NCBI GenBank assembly: GCA_001871515.1
Contig: MNXW01000288.1
Location: 1-47,031, forward strand
DNA: 47,031 bases
Reading direction: 5' to 3'
DNA from: Comamonadaceae bacterium CG2_30_57_122
GTDB taxonomy: Bacteria > Pseudomonadota > Gammaproteobacteria > Burkholderiales > Burkholderiaceae_C
The notes beneath the pieces were generated by a model, which was given only the letters and a program-made list of their open reading frames with translations, made no database searches and was not told where the DNA came from. Numbering within the stretch: the stretch's first letter is position 1; each line of letters starts with the position of its first letter. This document shows, in pieces, positions 16,239 to 25,385 of this stretch. Made by a program: the position numbers and the translations under genes.

Positions 16239-17438
16239 GTGCAAACATTGTGCAAAACACACCCCCTTACCCGTTGCGAAACCGCTGACAACTTGCCCCA
16301 TTCCCAGGCATCAGCCCAGCCCACGTCCAGCACCGGACAACTGCCTGTCAGCGCCTATTTTGATGACGCGCTGTTTCAGCGCGAATTGCAAACCCTGTTC
16401 CAGAATAGACCACGCTATGTGGGCCATGCCGCCAGCGTGCCCAACGTGGGCGACTACGCCACCCTGGCGCAGGAGGGCGAGGGCCGCGCGCTGTTGCGCA
16501 CCCCCAACGGCATTGAACTGATCTCCAATGTGTGCCGCCACCGCCAGGCTCTGATGCTCAAGGGACGGGGCAACTTGGCTGCCTGCGGCGGCCAGCTGGT
16601 GTGCCCGATCCACCGCTGGACCTACAGCGCGGGTGATGCCGCTGGCCAGGTGCCAGCAGGCCAGCTCATCGGTGCGCCCCATTTTGACCACGACCCCTGC
16701 CTGCACTTGTCCAACTACCCGTTGCACGAATGGAACGGCCTGCTGTTTGAAGACAATGGCTGCGATGTGGCGGCAGACCTGGCTGGCATGCAGGAACGTG
16801 CGGCGCTGGACTTTTCTGGCTATGTGCCGGGCAAGGTGGAGCTGCACGAATGCAACTACAACTGGAAGACCTTCATTGAGGTCTACCTGGAGGACTACCA
16901 CGTGGGGCCATTCCACCCAGGGCTGGGCCACTTTGTCACCTGTGATGATTTGCGCTGGCAATTTGGCGAGCAGTTTTCGGTGCAAACCGTGGGGGTGTCC
17001 AAAGCTTTTGGTCAGCCCGGCTCTGCCGTTTACCAGCGCTGGGTTGATGCCCTGCTGGCCTACCGGGGCGGCGTGCAGCCCGAGCGCGGCGCGGTATGGC
17101 TCACCTATTACCCGCACCTCATGGTCGAGTGGTATCCACATGTGCTGACCGTGTCCACCCTGCACCCGATCAGCCCCAGCAAAACGCTCAACCAGGTAGC
17201 GTTTTTCTACCCGCAAGAGATAGCCGCATTTGAGCCTGAGTTCATTCAAGCCCAACAGGCCGCCTACATGGAAACCTGTATGGAAGACGACGAAATAGGC
17301 GAACGCATGGACGCAGGGCGCAAGGCTTTGCTGGCTCGTGGCGACAACCAGGTGGGTCCCTACCAGAGCCCGATGGAAGACGGCATGCAGCATTTTCACG
17401 CCTGGTATCGTCGGCAGATGGGGTCAAGAGGTCTGTAA
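16239..17438 (+). CDS. Rieske-type aromatic ring-hydroxylating oxygenase, alpha subunit
   Basis: A 399-residue non-heme iron oxygenase. The Rieske cluster ligands are Cys99 and His101 (NVCRHRQ) and Cys122 and His125 (VCPIHRW). The catalytic iron site is in YNWKTFIEVYLEDYHVGPFHPGLG, with His222 and His227 as ligands. The closest types are phenylpropionate- or choline-monooxygenase-like enzymes acting alone with a separate reductase; the substrate is unknown. The proposed start is GTG at 16239 without a good ribosome binding site; a later TTG is possible, because the conserved part begins near residue 34 (QLPVSAYFDDALFQREL). No beta subunit, ferredoxin or reductase gene is adjacent. A terminator lies just upstream. 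Confidence 0.88.
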   Translation: MQTLCKTHPLTRCETADNLPHSQASAQPTSSTGQLPVSAYFDDALFQRELQTLFQNRPRYVGHAASVPNVGDYATLAQEGEGRALLRTPNGIELISNVCRHRQALMLKGRGNLAACGGQLVCPIHRWTYSAGDAAGQVPAGQLIGAPHFDHDPCLHLSNYPLHEWNGLLFEDNGCDVAADLAGMQERAALDFSGYVPGKVELHECNYNWKTFIEVYLEDYHVGPFHPGLGHFVTCDDLRWQFGEQFSVQTVGVSKAFGQPGSAVYQRWVDALLAYRGGVQPERGAVWLTYYPHLMVEWYPHVLTVSTLHPISPSKTLNQVAFFYPQEIAAFEPEFIQAQQAAYMETCMEDDEIGERMDAGRKALLARGDNQVGPYQSPMEDGMQHFHAWYRRQMGSRGL

Positions 17439-17452
17439 AATACTATGTTTTT

Positions 17453-17490
17453 TATAGCTGCTTACTCATATTAATAAAGGGCTAGAGGCC
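17453..17490 (+). repeat. Dispersed repeat, copy D (intergenic)
   Basis: TATAGCTGCTTACTCATATT is followed by AATAAAGGGCTAGAGGCC, with an AT-rich tail (ATTTTATATAGCGCTTAT) to 17508. It is one of the best matches to the forward consensus and begins 15 bp after the Rieske gene stop. Confidence 0.8.
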
Positions 17491-17523
17491 ATTTTATATA
17501 GCGCTTATGTTCAACATTGACAT

Positions 17524-17600
17524 CCCGAAGCATGAAACATGTGCAGCCCTAAGTAGGGCAGGTTTCAACCCGCCATGGCCGACTGAAGTCGGCCCTACAA
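17524..17600. repeat. REP-like element, copy 2
   Basis: This shares CATGAAACATGTGCAGCCC, GTAGGGC, TTTCAACCCGCC and GGCCGACT with the copy at 8336-8395. It ends in a clean palindrome GGCCGACTGAAGTCGGCC followed by CTAC. It lies directly after dispersed repeat copy D, in the gap between the Rieske gene and the DMT permease. Confidence 0.65.
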
Positions 17601-17652
17601 AAAGCAATTGCTGACGACTGTCGTCGTTCTTTCACGTTAAAAGACTAAGCCC

Positions 17653-18540
17653 ATGCAAGCCCTCTGGATGGTGTTGGCCTCGTTCTTCTTTGCCAGCATG
17701 GCGGTAGGCATCAAGCTGGCCTCTGCCAGCTTTGGCTTGCCCGAACTGGTGTTTTACCGGGGCGTGGTGAGCGTGGTGTTCATGGCGCTGGTGCTGCGCG
17801 CCCGTGGCACGCCGCTGGCCACGCCGGTGCCGTGGATGCACGCCTGGCGCGCCGCCATTGGGGTGTTTTCTCTGGCCACCTGGTTTTACGCCATTGCCCA
17901 TTTGCCACTGGCCACCGCCATGACGCTGAACTACATGAGCGGCGTGTGGGTGGCCGCCTTTGTGGTGGGCGGAGCCATGCTCTACGGCAAAAGCACCGGT
18001 CAAGGCGCACTGATGGCCACAGTGCTGGCGGGTTTTGCCGGTGTGGTGATGATGCTGCGCCCGACGCTGGATCAAAACCAGCTGTTTGCCGGTCTGGTGG
18101 GGCTGCTCTCGGGGCTGGGCGCGGCCATGGCCTACCTGCAGGTGACAGCGCTGGGCAAGGCGGGGGAACCTGAAGGACGCACGGTGTTTTATTTTTCGGT
18201 CGGCACCACGCTGGCCGGGCTGCTGGCCGTGAGCTGGGATGGCTTCACCCCCTGGCAGAGTGTGAGCTGGCAGGCCGCCGCGTGGCTGATACCGATCGGC
18301 GTGCTGGCCACCCTGGGGCAGTGGAGCATGACCCGCGCCTACAGCCGTGGCCCCACCCTGCTGGTGGCCAACCTGCAATACGCCGGCATTGTGTTTGCTA
18401 GCGGGTACAGTTTGCTGCTGTTTGAAGACCAGATTCCGCTGATCGGCTGGGCTGGCATGGCACTGATTGTGGCAAGCGGCATGGCCGCCACGGTGCTGCG
18501 CACCAAGGTGCTGCCCAACACCCCGGCAGAAGACCATTGA
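17653..18540 (+). CDS. DMT superfamily permease (EamA domains)
   Basis: A 295-residue inner-membrane protein with about ten hydrophobic segments in two EamA repeats. Visible markers are FYRGVVSVVFMAL, WRAAIGVFSLATWFYAIAHLPLATAMTLNYMSGVWVA in the first half and GQWSMTRAYSRGPTLLVANLQYAGIVFA in the second. Members export amino acids, metabolites or drugs; no substrate can be named. The ATG at 17653 opens directly with the first membrane segment. The sulfurtransferase gene follows after 49 bp on the same strand and may share its transcript. Confidence 0.9.
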   Translation: MQALWMVLASFFFASMAVGIKLASASFGLPELVFYRGVVSVVFMALVLRARGTPLATPVPWMHAWRAAIGVFSLATWFYAIAHLPLATAMTLNYMSGVWVAAFVVGGAMLYGKSTGQGALMATVLAGFAGVVMMLRPTLDQNQLFAGLVGLLSGLGAAMAYLQVTALGKAGEPEGRTVFYFSVGTTLAGLLAVSWDGFTPWQSVSWQAAAWLIPIGVLATLGQWSMTRAYSRGPTLLVANLQYAGIVFASGYSLLLFEDQIPLIGWAGMALIVASGMAATVLRTKVLPNTPAEDH

Positions 18541-18589
18541 ACCGAGCTTGAGTGGCCTGATTTTTGCCCCCTTTTGAGAAGGAAACCCC

Positions 18590-19447
18590 ATGTACGCCAC
18601 GCTGATTTCTGCGCCCCAATTGCACACCCTGATGGCATCCCGGCAGCCGCTGCTGGTGTTTGACTGCAGCTTCGAGCTGATGCAGCCCACGGCGGGTGAC
18701 GCGCAATACCAATCCGGGCACATCCCTGGTGCACTGCGCGCTGATCTGGACCGCCATTTGAGCGCCACGGGTGCGCCCGATGCCGCCAGCGGGGGGCGAC
18801 ACCCTCTGCCCGGGCGCGAAGCCTTTGCCGCCTGGCTGGGCCATGTAGGTGTGCGCCCCGACATGCAGGTGGTGGTGTATGACCGCCAGGGGGCTAATTA
18901 CTGTGGCCGGCTGTGGTGGATGCTGAAATGGGTCGGGCATGAAGCCGTGGCGGTGCTCGATGGCGGGCTGCAGGCCTGGCAGGCGGCGGGTGGAGAAACA
19001 GAAGCCGGTACGTCACCCACGCTTCAAGCACAAAATTACCCTCTAGCCCTTGCTAATGCTGGGCTAGTAGATACAAAAACAGTAGCAACAAATCTGGCGC
19101 ATGCCAACCAGACGATTCTGGATGCACGGGGCGCGGCGCGCTTTCGGGGCGAGGTGGAGCCGCTCGACCCGGTGGCCGGGCACATTCCGGGCGCGTTGAA
19201 CCGGCCTTTTACCGATAATTTTGCTGCCAACGGCTGCTTCAAACCTGCGGCGCAGTTGCGCGCCGAATTTGAGGCCTTGCTGGCGGGGCGCGACCCGGCC
19301 AGCGTGGTGCACCACTGCGGCAGCGGTGTCAGCGCCGTGCCCAACATCATTGCCATGGAGGTAGCCGGTTTGGGGCGCACGGCGCTGTACGCCGGGAGCT
19401 GGAGTGACTGGTGCAGCGACCCGAACCGCCCCTGCGCCCAGGGGTAA
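18590..19447 (+). CDS. sseA: 3-mercaptopyruvate / thiosulfate sulfurtransferase
   Basis: A 285-residue two-domain rhodanese. The N-terminal domain (about 1-135) contains the CH2A-like FDCSFELMQP and the conserved GHIPGALRADLDRHLS; the C-terminal domain carries the active loop around Cys243 in HHCGSGVSAVPN. The CGSGVSA loop is typical of 3-mercaptopyruvate sulfurtransferases, which pass sulfur to cyanide or thiols. A ribosome binding site (GAAGGAAA) precedes the ATG. The region between domains (about residues 148-168, YPLALANAGLVDTKTVATNLA) is encoded by a dispersed repeat copy in frame. Confidence 0.9.
   Translation: MYATLISAPQLHTLMASRQPLLVFDCSFELMQPTAGDAQYQSGHIPGALRADLDRHLSATGAPDAASGGRHPLPGREAFAAWLGHVGVRPDMQVVVYDRQGANYCGRLWWMLKWVGHEAVAVLDGGLQAWQAAGGETEAGTSPTLQAQNYPLALANAGLVDTKTVATNLAHANQTILDARGAARFRGEVEPLDPVAGHIPGALNRPFTDNFAANGCFKPAAQLRAEFEALLAGRDPASVVHHCGSGVSAVPNIIAMEVAGLGRTALYAGSWSDWCSDPNRPCAQG
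19039..19090 (-). repeat. Dispersed repeat, copy E (inside sseA)
   Basis: On the + strand, CCCTCTAGCCCTTGCTAATG continues to GGGCTAGTAGATACAAAAAC and AGTAGCAAC. This fits the reverse-orientation consensus, including the distal AGTAGCAAC block also seen in the tupA copy. It is in frame and codes for YPLALANAGLVDTKTVATN, the linker leading into the second rhodanese domain. Confidence 0.7.
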
Positions 19448-19482
19448 AACAAACAGCCTTTCGCCTTGCTTTGGCTTTCGTG

Positions 19483-20394
19483 TCAGGCAACGTCATGTGC
19501 CTTGAACCAAGCCAGCGCACGCGCAAATCCATCTGCAGCGGCTTCCTTGCGGTAGCTGGGGCGGTAATCGGCATGAAACGCGTGCGGTGCGTCCCGGTAC
19601 ACCACAAACTCGGATGCTTTGGCAGCCGCATTGCCTTTGGCTCCAGCCATTGCCAGTGCTTCTTTCATCTGGTTGATGGTCGGCAGGGGAATGCCCCGGT
19701 CTTCGCCACCATAAAGCCCCAACACCGGCGCTTTCAGCTCGGCGGCCAATTCCAGCGGGTGTTTGGGTGTCAGCGCGGAAGCGACACCCACCAAGCGACC
19801 ATACCAGGCCACAGCAGCCTTGATGTGCTGGCTTTGCTCGGCGTAAAGCCAGGTGATGCGGCCACCCCAGCAAAACCCGGTGATGCCCACTTTTTTAAGG
19901 TTTCCACCATGGGCACCAGCCCACGCCACAGCACCGTCCAGGTCTTTCATCACCTGAGCATCAGGCACTTTTGAAACCACCTCTGTCATGAGTTTTGCCA
20001 TCTCTGTGTATTTGGCCGGATCGCCCTGGCGCGCGTACAACTCCGGGGCAATGGCCAGATACCCCGCCTTGGCAAATCGACGGCAGGTGTCGGCAATGTA
20101 TTCATGCACACCAAAGATTTCTTGAATGACCAGGATCACAGGCAGATTGCTTTTGCCTTCTGGGGCTGCAAAGAAAAATGGCACAGAAAACCCCTCCACA
20201 TCGTAAATAGCTTCGCCACTGGTCAAGCCTTCAACCGATGTTTTGATAGCCGTTTGCGCCATGATCGGCATGGCTGTGGCCGCATAACCCACCCCCAAGG
20301 CCACTTTCAGTGCAGTACGCCGACTGGCCCCCGCCTTGGTTGATTCACCTGGTAACAGGGCATCAAAGTCTAAGGTCTGATTCTGATCAAGCAT
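19483..20394 (-). CDS. Dienelactone hydrolase family protein with twin-arginine-like signal
   Basis: A 303-residue alpha/beta hydrolase. The catalytic triad is Cys175 (ITGFCWGGR), Asp232 (YGGEDRGIP) and His271 (DAPHAFHADYR); VILVIQEIFGVHEYIADTCRRFA is typical of dienelactone hydrolases. A signal-like segment, ASRRTALKVALGVGYAATAMPIMAQ (24-48), has the twin-arginine pattern but starts 23 residues in, so export is likely but not certain. The family opens lactone rings in chloro-aromatic breakdown, yet many members have other esters as substrates. It is divergent from the branched-chain 2-oxoacid dehydrogenase operon and shares a palindrome-bearing control region with it. Confidence 0.87.
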   Translation of the reverse strand: MLDQNQTLDFDALLPGESTKAGASRRTALKVALGVGYAATAMPIMAQTAIKTSVEGLTSGEAIYDVEGFSVPFFFAAPEGKSNLPVILVIQEIFGVHEYIADTCRRFAKAGYLAIAPELYARQGDPAKYTEMAKLMTEVVSKVPDAQVMKDLDGAVAWAGAHGGNLKKVGITGFCWGGRITWLYAEQSQHIKAAVAWYGRLVGVASALTPKHPLELAAELKAPVLGLYGGEDRGIPLPTINQMKEALAMAGAKGNAAAKASEFVVYRDAPHAFHADYRPSYRKEAAADGFARALAWFKAHDVA

Positions 20395-20418
20395 CAGTGG
20401 ACTCCTTGGTTAAAAATT

Positions 20419-20530
20419 GGAGCATATCGGCGAACAAATTCCGACTGCATTTCAGGGCTTCTCTGCAAACTGCAGCACAGTTTGCAGCCTGCACACGCGT
20501 GCCATATCACCAATAAATGCGATATGCTCC
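20419..20530. promoter_or_regulatory. Nested palindromes in the dienelactone hydrolase / bkd divergent promoter
   Basis: A perfect inverted repeat CTGCAAACTG-CAGCA-CAGTTTGCAG (20463-20487) sits inside a second, wider pair: GGAGCATATCG (20419-20429) and CGATATGCTCC (20520-20530), also perfect over 11 bp. Such symmetry is typical of a dimeric repressor site plus a flanking pair that could allow looping. No regulator gene is adjacent. Confidence 0.6.
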
Positions 20531-20632
20531 GCGTTGCTAGCCCATGCGCGCAGTGATCCTGTAGCAGCGGCAGCACACCATGGCCTAGGTGCTTTACCCA
20601 ATGCACTTCGGGCTCTGTTCAACGTATTCTGA

Positions 20633-21901
<1,269 letters not shown>

Positions 21902-21903
21902 TC

Positions 21904-22941
21904 ATGAACGACACCAAAACCATGAACACCAGCCCCATGACCATGATTCAGGCGCTGCGCTCCGCCATGGATGTGATGCTTGCCCGCGACCCCAATGTGG
22001 TGGTGTATGGGCAAGACGTAGGTTACTTTGGCGGCGTATTCCGCTGCACCGAAGGGCTGCAGGCCAAATACGGCAACCAGCGCGTGTTTGATGCCCCCAT
22101 CTCCGAGGGCGGCATTGTTGGCTCGGCGGTGGGCATGGGAGCCTATGGCTTGCGGCCGGTGATTGAGATTCAGTTTGCCGACTACGTTTATCCGGCTACC
22201 GACCAAATCGTGTCAGAAGCCGCACGCCTGCGCTACCGCTCCGCCGGCGACTTCACCTGCCCACTGACGATCCGCATGCCCTGTGGCGGCGGCATCTACG
22301 GCGGCCAGACGCACAGTCAAAGCCCCGAGGCCATGTTCACCCAGGTGTGTGGCTTGCGCACCGTGATGCCGTCCAACCCTTTTGATGCCAAAGGCCTGCT
22401 GATCGCATCCATAGAAAACGACGACCCGGTGATTTTTCTGGAGCCCAAGCGCCTGTACAACGGCCCGTTTGACGGCCACCATGAGCGCCCGGTAGTGCCT
22501 TGGAGCAAACACCCACTGGGCGAAGTGCCTGAGGGTTATTACACCGTGCCGCTGGACAGTGCGCGCATCACCCGAGCCGGAAGTGCCGTTACGGTGATCG
22601 CCTACGGCACCATGGTGCATGTGGCCGAGGCCGCCGTGCAAGAGAGTGATGTGGACGCTGAAATCATCGACCTGCGCAGCCTGTGGCCGCTGGACTTGGA
22701 CACCCTGGTGGCTTCAGTGAAGAAAACCGGGCGCTGTGTCATCGTGCATGAAGCCACCCGCACCAACGGGTTGGGCGCTGAATTGTTGAGCTTGATGCAA
22801 GAGCATTGTTTTTACCACCTGCAAGCGCCCATTGAGCGGGTAACCGGCTGGGACACGCCTTACCCGCATGCACAAGAGTGGTCGTATTTTCCGGGGCCAG
22901 CACGGGTAGCGGCGGCTCTGCAACGTGTATTGGAGGCTTGA
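21904..22941 (+). CDS. bkdA2: Branched-chain 2-oxoacid dehydrogenase E1 beta subunit
   Basis: A 345-residue partner of E1 alpha. It contains YGQDVGYFGGVFRCTEGLQAKYG, FDAPISEGGIVGSAVGMGAYG and IEIQFADYVYPATDQIVSEAA, the transketolase-type pyrimidine-binding domain, followed by the C-terminal transketolase domain (SAVTVIAYGTMVH, VIVHEATRTNGLGAEL). Gene spacing (two bases before, three bases after) shows tight coupling with E1 alpha and E2. Confidence 0.92.
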   Translation: MNDTKTMNTSPMTMIQALRSAMDVMLARDPNVVVYGQDVGYFGGVFRCTEGLQAKYGNQRVFDAPISEGGIVGSAVGMGAYGLRPVIEIQFADYVYPATDQIVSEAARLRYRSAGDFTCPLTIRMPCGGGIYGGQTHSQSPEAMFTQVCGLRTVMPSNPFDAKGLLIASIENDDPVIFLEPKRLYNGPFDGHHERPVVPWSKHPLGEVPEGYYTVPLDSARITRAGSAVTVIAYGTMVHVAEAAVQESDVDAEIIDLRSLWPLDLDTLVASVKKTGRCVIVHEATRTNGLGAELLSLMQEHCFYHLQAPIERVTGWDTPYPHAQEWSYFPGPARVAAALQRVLEA

Positions 22942-22944
22942 ACC

Positions 22945-24255
22945 ATGGCCATTCAAACAATCAAGATGCCCGACATTGGCGAAGGCATTGCTGAGGTCGA
23001 ATTGGTCGCCTGGCACATCAAGGTCGGAGACGTGGTGGCAGAAGACCAGATTCTGGCCGACGTGATGACCGACAAGGCCACGGTTGAAATCCCGTCGCAT
23101 GTGGCCGGCACCGTGGTGTCGCTCAACGCCGCGGTCGGAGAAGTAGTTGCTGTGGGCACAGAAATCATCCATATTGAAGTATCAAATGATGCTCTAGCCC
23201 TTGTAGATAAAGCGCAAGCAGCTATAAAAGATGAAGCAATAAAAGAAGAAGTAACTAAAGCGGTAGCAACTAAAGCGGTAGCAGCGCCTGCACCCGCCCT
23301 ACCGTCAAAGGCAACCCGCAGTCCACAAACCACAGCAACGGTAAAAATGTCGGCTCTGTCTGAGCACCATCACCCCATTGCTGCCCCTGCCGTGCGTCGC
23401 AGAGCCTGGGAATTGGGCGTGGACTTGAATCTGGTCAGCGCCACAGGTCCGGCCGGACGTATCACACTGGCCGATCTGGAACGGTATGGCGCAACCAGCA
23501 ACGCAGACCAGCTCGCCAACCGTGAAGCTGCGACCCCCGACCAGCGCTATGCGCAACAGTCTGCTGAAGAAGTGATTCCGGTGATCGGGCTGCGACGAAA
23601 AATCGCGCAAAAAATGCAGGAGGCCAAGCGTCACATTCCGCACTTCACCTACGTGGAAGAAATCGATGTGACCGAACTGGAGGAACTGCGCGCGCGTCTG
23701 AACGCGCAATTTGCAGCAACCCGTGGCCGCTTGACCCTGTTGCCCTTTTTGATGCGTGCCATCGTTTTGGCAGTGCGGGATCATCCTGAAGTGAATGCCC
23801 GGTTTGACGACGAAGCCAACCAGCTGACCCGCTTTGCCGCCGTGCACCTGGGGTTGGCCACACAAACCGCTGGTGGTTTGATGGTGCCCGTGATCCGCCA
23901 TGCAGAATCCCTGGACTTATGGGCCAGCGCCGCTGCGGTGCTGCGCGTCAGTGAAGCGGCACGCGGTGCCAAGGCGGCACGTGACGAGTTAAGCGGATCA
24001 ACCATCACCCTGACCAGCCTGGGGGCCTTGGGCGGCATCGTCAGCACCCCGGTCATCAACCATCCCGAGGTGGCCATTGTGGGCACGAACCGCATGGTAG
24101 AACGCCCGATGATGAAAAACGGTCAGGTGGTGGCACGCAAGATGATGAACCTGTCAAGCTCGTTTGACCACCGGGTGGTGGACGGCATGAACGCGGCTGA
24201 ATTCATCCAGCAAATCCGTGGCTACCTGGAGTGTCCGGGCACGCTGCTGGTTTGA
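22945..24255 (+). CDS. bkdB: Branched-chain 2-oxoacid dehydrogenase E2 (dihydrolipoyl acyltransferase)
   Basis: A 436-residue core subunit that carries acyl groups on lipoate and transfers them to CoA. One lipoyl domain (1-80) has the lipoyl-lysine Lys44 in VMTDKATVEIP. A flexible linker (about 81-140) follows, then a subunit-binding domain (141-182, PAVRRRAWELGVDLNLVSATGPAGRIT) and the acyltransferase domain with the catalytic His409 in DHRVVDG. The beginning of the linker (NDALALVDKAQAAIK) is encoded by a dispersed repeat copy, followed by a short tandem repeat (KAVAT-KAVAA). No E3 (dihydrolipoyl dehydrogenase) gene follows, so E3 must come from another locus. Confidence 0.92.
   Translation: MAIQTIKMPDIGEGIAEVELVAWHIKVGDVVAEDQILADVMTDKATVEIPSHVAGTVVSLNAAVGEVVAVGTEIIHIEVSNDALALVDKAQAAIKDEAIKEEVTKAVATKAVAAPAPALPSKATRSPQTTATVKMSALSEHHHPIAAPAVRRRAWELGVDLNLVSATGPAGRITLADLERYGATSNADQLANREAATPDQRYAQQSAEEVIPVIGLRRKIAQKMQEAKRHIPHFTYVEEIDVTELEELRARLNAQFAATRGRLTLLPFLMRAIVLAVRDHPEVNARFDDEANQLTRFAAVHLGLATQTAGGLMVPVIRHAESLDLWASAAAVLRVSEAARGAKAARDELSGSTITLTSLGALGGIVSTPVINHPEVAIVGTNRMVERPMMKNGQVVARKMMNLSSSFDHRVVDGMNAAEFIQQIRGYLECPGTLLV
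23191..23229 (-). repeat. Dispersed repeat, copy F (inside bkdB linker)
   Basis: GCTCTAGCCCTTGTAGATAA followed by AGCGCAAGCAGCTATAAAA is the closest match to the reverse-orientation consensus in the window. It is in frame in bkdB and encodes ALALVDKAQAAIK at the start of the linker after the lipoyl domain. The AT-rich DNA after it (to about 23260) is unlike the rest of the gene. Confidence 0.8.
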
Positions 24256-24266
24256 TTACATAGAAG

Positions 24267-24282
24267 AAGCCGTCAGGCTTTT
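24267..24282 (+). terminator. Weak terminator-like hairpin after bkdB
   Basis: AAGCC-GTCA-GGCTT followed by TT lies in the 31-bp gap between the convergent bkdB and cheB genes. The stem is short and the T run brief, so termination would be inefficient. Confidence 0.35.
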
Positions 24283-24286
24283 GGCT

Positions 24287-25375
24287 TTAAACCCGGAAGC
24301 GGTCAGACAGGCCGTTGAGTTTGGTCATCAACGCAGCGGCGATGTCTTTCAGAGGAAGGACTTCGTCGGCGGCTCCGTGCGCGATGGCTTCTTTGGGCAT
24401 GCCAAACACCACACAAGAAGCCTCGTCCTGGACAAAGTTGTAGCTACCCGCGTCTTTCATTTCACGCATGGCTTTGGCCCCGTCGTTGCCCATACCGGTC
24501 AGCATGATGGCAAAGGCGTTGCGCCCGGCCACTTTGGCCCCGGATCGGAACAGGACTTCGACCGATGGCTTGTGCCGGTTCACCGGCTCGCCGTCTTCCA
24601 CCACCGCCACATAGTTGGCGCCACTGCGGTCAACGCGGAACTGCTTGCCACCAGGTGCCAGATAGGCATGCCCTGGCAGCAGGCGTTCACCATTGATGGC
24701 TTCACGCACGGCAATGTTGCACAAGCTGTCCAACCGCGCCGCAAAGCTGGTGGTGAAACCGGGGGGCATGTGCTGGGTGATGACAATGGCCGGAAAATCC
24801 GCCGGCAGAGGCGTCAACACTTCCTTGATGGCCTCAGTACCACCCGTAGATGCCCCGATAAATACCAGTTTTTCAGTCGACACGCGCCCCACCAGGGTCA
24901 TGGCAGGACGCGCCGCAGCAACCTGCCCACCCACCATGACGCCTTTGTCAGCCACCGCCACGCGGCGACTGATGTGTGCCATTGAAGCAATGCGGATTTT
25001 TTCAACAATCTGGCTGGACAACTCACTCAAACCATCTGCCACCCCGATGCGCGGTTTGGAAACAAAGTCCACCGCACCGAGTTCAAGCGCCTTCATGGTG
25101 ACCTCCGCGCCGCGTGCAGTCAGGGTAGAAATCATCACCACCGGCATCGGCCGAAGACGCATCAGGCGACCCAGAAAATCTATCCCATCCATGCGGGGCA
25201 TTTCAATGTCCAGGGTGATCACATCCGGGTTCAGCTCGCGGATCATTTCCCGTGCCACCAAAGGATCATTGGCTGCGCCCACACATTCCATGTCCACCTG
25301 ACGATTGATGATGTCTGCCAACAGGCTTCTGACCAGGGCAGAGTCGTCGACAACAACCACTCTAATTTTCTTCAA
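24287..25375 (-). CDS. cheB: Chemotaxis response regulator protein-glutamate methylesterase
   Basis: A 362-residue two-domain enzyme that removes methyl groups from chemoreceptors when phosphorylated by CheA. The receiver domain has acidic residues VVDDS (9-12) and phospho-acceptor Asp56 ([10 protein letters not shown]). The esterase domain has the triad Ser176 (GASTGG), His202 (TQHMPPGFT) and Asp298 (GMGNDGA). The start is a TTG at 25375, ten bases after the cheD stop, with GAGGG just upstream; no earlier ATG exists in frame. It is last in the leftward che operon. Confidence 0.95.
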   Translation of the reverse strand: MKKIRVVVVDDSALVRSLLADIINRQVDMECVGAANDPLVAREMIRELNPDVITLDIEMPRMDGIDFLGRLMRLRPMPVVMISTLTARGAEVTMKALELGAVDFVSKPRIGVADGLSELSSQIVEKIRIASMAHISRRVAVADKGVMVGGQVAAARPAMTLVGRVSTEKLVFIGASTGGTEAIKEVLTPLPADFPAIVITQHMPPGFTTSFAARLDSLCNIAVREAINGERLLPGHAYLAPGGKQFRVDRSGANYVAVVEDGEPVNRHKPSVEVLFRSGAKVAGRNAFAIMLTGMGNDGAKAMREMKDAGSYNFVQDEASCVVFGMPKEAIAHGAADEVLPLKDIAAALMTKLNGLSDRFRV

Positions 25376-25385
25376 AACTCAACCC

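Noticed and set aside
15864-16301. Open frame of 145 codons across the inverted-repeat region
   Set aside because: It runs through the stem-loop and terminator and into the Rieske gene; Arg/Ser/Cys-rich peptide with no start signal suggests non-coding DNA.
17632-18864. Open frame of 410 codons opposite the DMT permease and sseA
   Set aside because: It spans two real genes on the other strand and has Arg/His/Gly-rich shadow composition.
20463-20487. PsrA-type fatty-acid repressor site
   Set aside because: The CAAAC/GTTTG halves are present, but the spacing of 9 bases does not fit the short spacer of that motif.
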